The notes under the pieces: model-generated | What the model saw: the letters and a program-made list of their open reading frames with translations, nothing else | Databases searched by the model: none | Told to the model about the DNA's origin: nothing | Assembly (NCBI RefSeq): GCF_030296555.1 | Contig: NZ_AP027728.1 | Span: forward strand, 620,001-684,000 | Length of the DNA stretch: 64,000 nt | Direction: 5' to 3' | Source: Microbacterium suwonense | Lineage (GTDB): Bacteria; Actinomycetota; Actinomycetes; Actinomycetales; Microbacteriaceae | Shown here: positions 60,104 to 64,000 of the stretch, in pieces | Position numbering within the stretch: position 1 is the stretch's first letter | Layout: the number at the start of each line of letters is the position of its first letter | Made by a program: the position numbers and the translations under genes

Positions 60104-61300
60104 ATGGCGGCCCCCACACAGGCGCCTGCACTGGCGCCGCAGACGAACGCGCACATCGACCCTGCCGCTCAGCTCGCGAATGCCGGTTTCGTCCCGGTTC
60201 AGACGCGCTCCGAGCGACCGCGGTCCTTCGAACCCGCTGACTTCGGCATCCCCACTGGACGCGAGGTCAACTGGAAGCACACGCCGGTCGCGCAGCTGAA
60301 ATCGCTGTTCGAGCCGGTGCCCGGCGGCGACGGAGTGACGTACACGATCAGCCACGAACAGTACGTCCTGCCCGCGCTCGCTCGCGGGACGGCGCCTCGC
60401 GGCGAGTTCTTCACACCCGAGGACCTCATCTCGGCGGTGGCCTGGCAGGGGTCGACGGATGCCCTGCATCTGAGCATCCCGAGTGAGGAGGAGGTCGACG
60501 AGCCGATCATCGTGCAGATCGACGGCACGGGTGGCCGTGCGGACGCTCACCTGGTGGTCGAGGCGCAGCCGAACAGCAAGGCCACGGTCGTCTTGCGCCA
60601 CTCCGGCACCGCGCAGTACGCGCAGAACGTCGAGATCATCGTGCGCGACGGTGCCCAGCTCACGCTCGTGACCGTGCAGCAGTGGAAGGATGATGCCATC
60701 CACTCCGCCGCACATCAGGCACGGGTTGATCGCGACGCGCAGTTCACGCACTTCGTGGTCAGCTTCGGCGGCGGTGTGGTGCGCGTCAACCCGAACGTGG
60801 AGCTCTCCGGCACCGGGGCACAGGGAAACCTCTACGGTCTCTCGTTCGCTGATGCCGGTCAGCACTTGGAGAGTCAGGTGTACCTGCATCACAAGGGTGC
60901 GCACACGGTTGGCGATGTGCTCTACAAGGGTGCGCTGAACGGTGCGAGCGCGCACAGCGTGTGGATCGGCGACGTGCTGATCGGCCCGGATGCCACCGGC
61001 ACCGACTCCTATGAGGCGAACCGCAACCTCGTGCTCAGCGAGGGCGCGCGCGCCGATTCCATCCCGAATCTCGAGATCGAGACCGGGGACATCGTCGGCG
61101 CCGGTCATGCCAGCGCGACCGGTCGTTTCGATGACGAGCAGCTGTTCTACCTGCAGACCCGTGGCATCTCCGAGGAGGAGGCACGTCGTCTGGTGGTGCT
61201 CGGCTTCCTCACCGAGATCGTGCAACGCATCCGCATCCCCTCCCTCCAGGAGGAGCTGCTGGCCGCCATCGACGCCGAGCTCGTGGGGGTGACCGCGTGA
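60104..61300 (+). CDS. sufD: Fe-S cluster assembly protein SufD
   Basis: This is the paralogue of SufB that forms the SufBC2D complex. The 398-residue product has the C-terminal core with DEQLFYLQTRGISEEEA. It starts one base after the sufB stop and overlaps the Rieske gene at the end (GTGA). Confidence 0.95.
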   Translation: MAAPTQAPALAPQTNAHIDPAAQLANAGFVPVQTRSERPRSFEPADFGIPTGREVNWKHTPVAQLKSLFEPVPGGDGVTYTISHEQYVLPALARGTAPRGEFFTPEDLISAVAWQGSTDALHLSIPSEEEVDEPIIVQIDGTGGRADAHLVVEAQPNSKATVVLRHSGTAQYAQNVEIIVRDGAQLTLVTVQQWKDDAIHSAAHQARVDRDAQFTHFVVSFGGGVVRVNPNVELSGTGAQGNLYGLSFADAGQHLESQVYLHHKGAHTVGDVLYKGALNGASAHSVWIGDVLIGPDATGTDSYEANRNLVLSEGARADSIPNLEIETGDIVGAGHASATGRFDDEQLFYLQTRGISEEEARRLVVLGFLTEIVQRIRIPSLQEELLAAIDAELVGVTA

Positions 61301-61623
61301 GCGCACAGCGCGCCTGCAGTGCCAGCGAGCTGGAGATGGATACCCCGCTGCGCGTCGAACTCGACGGTGTGGCCATCGCGATCGTTCGGGACTCGAACGA
61401 CGAGATCCACGCGATCGGCGACCGCTGCACGCATGGCGACATCTCGCTGTCCGAGGGCTTCGTCGAAGGAGAGACGCTGGAGTGCTGGGCTCATGGCTCA
61501 CGCTTCTCGCTGATCACCGGCCAGCCCCTCAACCTCCCCGCTTACGAGCCCGTCCCGGTCTATGTCGTCCAGATCGACGGCGACGACGTGCTCATCGACC
61601 CCACTGTCCTTAAGGAAGTCTGA
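61297..61623 (+). CDS. Rieske-type non-heme iron oxygenase ferredoxin
   Basis: This is a 108-residue protein with the Rieske [2Fe-2S] motifs CTHGD (about residues 45-49) and CWAHG (about 63-67). In actinobacterial suf operons it is placed between sufD and sufC and may supply electrons or act as an assembly target. The GTG start overlaps sufD. Confidence 0.9.
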   Translation: MSAQRACSASELEMDTPLRVELDGVAIAIVRDSNDEIHAIGDRCTHGDISLSEGFVEGETLECWAHGSRFSLITGQPLNLPAYEPVPVYVVQIDGDDVLIDPTVLKEV

Positions 61624-62393
61624 ATGTCTGTTCTCGAGATCCGCGACCTGCACGTGACGGTCGAGACCGATCAGGGCGCGACGCCGATCCTCAACGGCAT
61701 CGACCTGACCATCAACACCGGCGAGACACACGCCATCATGGGGCCCAACGGCTCCGGCAAGTCGACCCTCGCCTACACGATCGCCGGTCACCCGAAGTAC
61801 ACCGTCACCCAGGGCACCATCACCTTCGATGGGGAGGACGTGCTGTCGATGACTGTCGACGAGCGCGCCCGTGCCGGGCTGTTCCTGGCGATGCAGTACC
61901 CGGTGGAGATCCCCGGCGTCACGGTGACGAACTTCCTGCGCACCGCGAAGACCGCGCTCGACGGCGAGGCTCCGTCGATCCGGCAGTGGACCAAGGACGT
62001 CAAGACGTCGATGACCAATCTGCGCATGGATCCGGGTTCGCGCAGCGCAACGTCAACGAGGGCTTCTCGGGTGGCGAGAAGAAGCGTCATGAGATCCTTC
62101 AGCTCGAGGTGCTCAAGCCGAAGTTCGCGGTGCTCGACGAGACCGACTCCGGTCTCGACGTCGACGCGCTGAAGATCGTCTCCGAGGGGGTCAACCGCGC
62201 CAAGGAGGCCACCAACCTCGGCGTGCTGCTGATCACGCACTACACCCGCATCCTGCGGTATATCCGTCCGCAGTTCGTGCACGTCGTCGTCAAGGGGAAG
62301 ATCGTCGAGGAGGGTGGGCCCGAGCTGGCCGACCGTCTCGAGGAGGAAGGCTACGACCGCTTCCTCGACCCCTCTGCGCCCATTGAAGCGTAG
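61624..62393 (+). CDS. sufC: Fe-S cluster assembly ATPase SufC (frameshifted)
   Basis: This is the ABC-type ATPase of the SUF complex. The N-terminal frame has GPNGSGKST (Walker A) and [15 protein letters not shown]. The frame breaks at the GGG run 62034-62036; adding one G restores [26 protein letters not shown], joining Walker B ([12 protein letters not shown]) and [13 protein letters not shown] to give 256 residues. The gene is essential, so a sequence error is likely. Confidence 0.95.
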
Positions 62394-62402
62394 GCTGAGG
62401 TC

Positions 62403-62732
62403 ATGACCGCAACGCTGACCGACGAGAAGTACGAGGACGTCACCGAAGCGCTCAAGGACGTCATGGACCCCGAGCTCGGGATCAACATCGTCGACCTGGG
62501 GCTGATCTACGATCTCGCTTGGGATGACGAGAACGATGCCCTCGTCATCCACATGACGCTCACGAGCGCCGGGTGTCCGCTGACGGATGTGATCGAGGAG
62601 CAGACCGCCCAGGCGCTGGATTCCGTGGTGGATCGCTTCCGCATCAACTGGGTGTGGATGCCGCCGTGGGGTCCGGAGAAGATCACCGACGACGGGCGCG
62701 ACATGATGCGCGCGCTCGGCTTCGCCATCTGA
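62403..62732 (+). CDS. MIP18/SufT-like Fe-S assembly factor
   Basis: This is a 109-residue protein of the MIP18/PaaD-like family (VMDPELGINIVDLGLIY, then MTLTSAGCPLTDVI). It supports iron-sulfur cluster maturation and is often at the end of actinobacterial suf operons. It starts 9 bases after sufC. Confidence 0.92.
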   Translation: MTATLTDEKYEDVTEALKDVMDPELGINIVDLGLIYDLAWDDENDALVIHMTLTSAGCPLTDVIEEQTAQALDSVVDRFRINWVWMPPWGPEKITDDGRDMMRALGFAI

Positions 62733-62749
62733 GAGGCGAGCTCTGAAGC

Positions 62750-63925
62750 ATGGTGACGCCGGTGCGGGCGCTGCCACTCGCGCAGTTGCGCGAACGCAGC
62801 AGTGAGAAATGGCGGGAGTATCCCGACGACGTGCTGCCGTTGTTCGTCGCGGAGACCGACTTCCCGCTCGCACCGGCTGTCACCGAGGCGCTGGAGCGCG
62901 CCGTCCGCGACGGCGACACCGGCTACGTGGCGTCGCGCACTCCACTGGCCGCCGCGTATGCCGGATTCGCACAGCGCCGATTCGGCTGGACCGTCGATCC
63001 CGCCCGCATCCGCTCCACCGCCGATGTGAGCATGGGGATCGTCGAGATCCTGCGCCGAGTCATCGAGCCGGGAGAACGAGTGATCGTCAACCCGCCGATC
63101 TACCCGCCGTTCTTCGACCTGATCGAAGAAGCCGGTGGCATCGTCCAGCGCGTGCCGCTGCGCGACACCGGCGAGAGCTGGGAGCTCGATCTCGAGGGCA
63201 TCGAGCGGGCTCTCGCTGACGGCGCCCGTGCCGTGCTGCTCTGCAACCCGCACAACCCCACCGGCTCCGTGCCCTCCGCCCAGAGTCTGGACGCCGTCGC
63301 CCGCCTCGCGGAACAGCATGGCGCGGCCGTGATCTCGGATGAGATCCATGCCCCGCTCACTCAGCCCGGGGTGCCGTTCACGCCGTTCCTGGCCAGCGGC
63401 GATGCCGCGCAGCGCATCGGCTACGTCGTGACCAGCGCCAGCAAGGCGTTCAACCTCGCCGGCCTCAAGTGCGCGCTGATGATCTCGGCATCCGATGAGA
63501 CGACGGCGGTGCTGCGCTCGCTGCCCATCGAGGTGGAATGGCGCACCGGGCAGTTCGGGATGCTCGCGGCCGTGGCGGCGTTCACACCCGAGAGCGACGA
63601 CTGGCTCGACGGGCTGCTGGTGACGCTGGATGAGAACCGCAGGCTGCTCGGCGCGTTGCTCGCCACGCACCTGCCCGAGGCGCGCTACCGGATGCCGGAT
63701 GCCGGCTATCTGGCCTGGATGGACCTCACCGGGCTGGGTTGGGGGCCGAACCCCTCCAAGCAGATCCTGCGGCAGGCGAGGGTCGCACTGCACTTCGGGC
63801 CCGCATTCGGTGCTGAGGGTGCGGGGCATGTGCGGCTGAACTTCGGCACGAGCCCGGAGATCCTCACCGAGGCCGTCGAGCGCATCGCGCGTGCGCGTGC
63901 GACGATCTCCGCGGCACGGGGGTGA
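62750..63925 (+). CDS. MalY/PatB-type PLP aminotransferase (cystathionine beta-lyase-like)
   Basis: This is a fold-type I PLP enzyme of the MalY/PatB group, often a cystathionine beta-lyase. The 391-residue product has the N-terminal WREYPDDVLPLFVAETDFPL, NPPIYPPFF, LLCNPHNPTGSV and the PLP lysine in TSASKAFNLAGLKC. A link to cysteine and sulfur metabolism fits its place after suf (inference). No sufS or sufU gene is present here. Confidence 0.88.
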   Translation: MVTPVRALPLAQLRERSSEKWREYPDDVLPLFVAETDFPLAPAVTEALERAVRDGDTGYVASRTPLAAAYAGFAQRRFGWTVDPARIRSTADVSMGIVEILRRVIEPGERVIVNPPIYPPFFDLIEEAGGIVQRVPLRDTGESWELDLEGIERALADGARAVLLCNPHNPTGSVPSAQSLDAVARLAEQHGAAVISDEIHAPLTQPGVPFTPFLASGDAAQRIGYVVTSASKAFNLAGLKCALMISASDETTAVLRSLPIEVEWRTGQFGMLAAVAAFTPESDDWLDGLLVTLDENRRLLGALLATHLPEARYRMPDAGYLAWMDLTGLGWGPNPSKQILRQARVALHFGPAFGAEGAGHVRLNFGTSPEILTEAVERIARARATISAARG

Positions 63926-64000
63926 GCACCGCCGCCCCGACGATCTGGGACCGCGGTCGTCTCGGGATCACCATCGGCACCGTGGTGCTGATCTTCCTGG
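63922..64000 (+). CDS. Membrane protein start (3' truncated)
   Basis: GTG 63922 overlaps the preceding stop (GTGA). The 26 visible residues include WDRGRLGITIGTVVLIFL, the beginning of a transmembrane helix. It runs off the window end. It could be an MFS or similar transporter; too short to say. Confidence 0.55.
   Translation, partial: MSTAAPTIWDRGRLGITIGTVVLIFL

Overview
The window comes from the chromosome of a high-GC Gram-positive bacterium. Gene content and order (leuS-comEA-comEC-holA-rpsT, lepA-hemW-hrcA-dnaJ-rsmE-phoH-ybeY-era, leuA-recO-uppS-dus-dgt-dnaG, tkt-tal-pgi-zwf-opcA-pgl, ctaB/ctaA-suf) are typical of Actinobacteria. The protein sequences look like Microbacteriaceae, most probably Microbacterium. 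This is family-level recognition, not a database result.

Layout. 1-5.3 kb: leuS end, DNA uptake genes comEA/comEC, holA and rpsT. 5.5-13.3 kb: an MFS transporter, an alpha/beta hydrolase and a complete dipeptide/oligopeptide ABC importer (dppB-dppC-dppDF, then dppA). 13.5-25.5 kb: translation, heat-shock and ribosome maturation genes, with a CIRCE element before hrcA. 25.6-36.9 kb: leuA with a leucine-rich leader peptide, then recombination, cell-wall, redox and replication genes. 37.0-45.3 kb: an integrated mobile element in a tRNA-Asn gene. 45.4-64 kb: ddh, def, a DMT transporter, the oxidative pentose phosphate operon, heme A synthesis, and a SUF iron-sulfur operon.

The main discovery is the element at 37035-45273. 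It has an 8,204-bp unit bounded by 35-bp direct repeats of the tRNA-Asn 3' end. Its gene order closely parallels filamentous phages (inoviruses): HUH-type Rep, a candidate ssDNA-binding protein, four tiny membrane proteins, a 55-residue coat-like protein, a terminator hairpin, a large signal-peptide plus C-terminal-TM adsorption-like protein, a small membrane protein, and a Zot-type ATPase. It lacks a secretin, as expected for a host without an outer membrane. It also has a tyrosine integrase, an Xis-like protein and an HTH repressor.

The repressor gene runs through the att core. In the prophage it ends ...EPAG. In the circular form, rebuilt from the right end, it would end ...EPAVIRLMRSAA, followed 15 nt later by the integrase start. 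This is the architecture of the integration-dependent immunity switches known from mycobacteriophages such as BPs, here on a filamentous-phage-like genome. Two near-identical palindromic operators overlap the -35 boxes of the early promoter and the structural-gene promoter.

At least ten conserved genes (comEC, holA, MFS, dppC, dppB, leuA, GPx, dus, zot, sufC) are broken by a frameshift. Nine need one extra base, eight of these clearly in a G or C homopolymer, and leuA needs two. This looks like a systematic sequence error rather than gene decay, so these genes are annotated as full-length CDS with the shift position noted.
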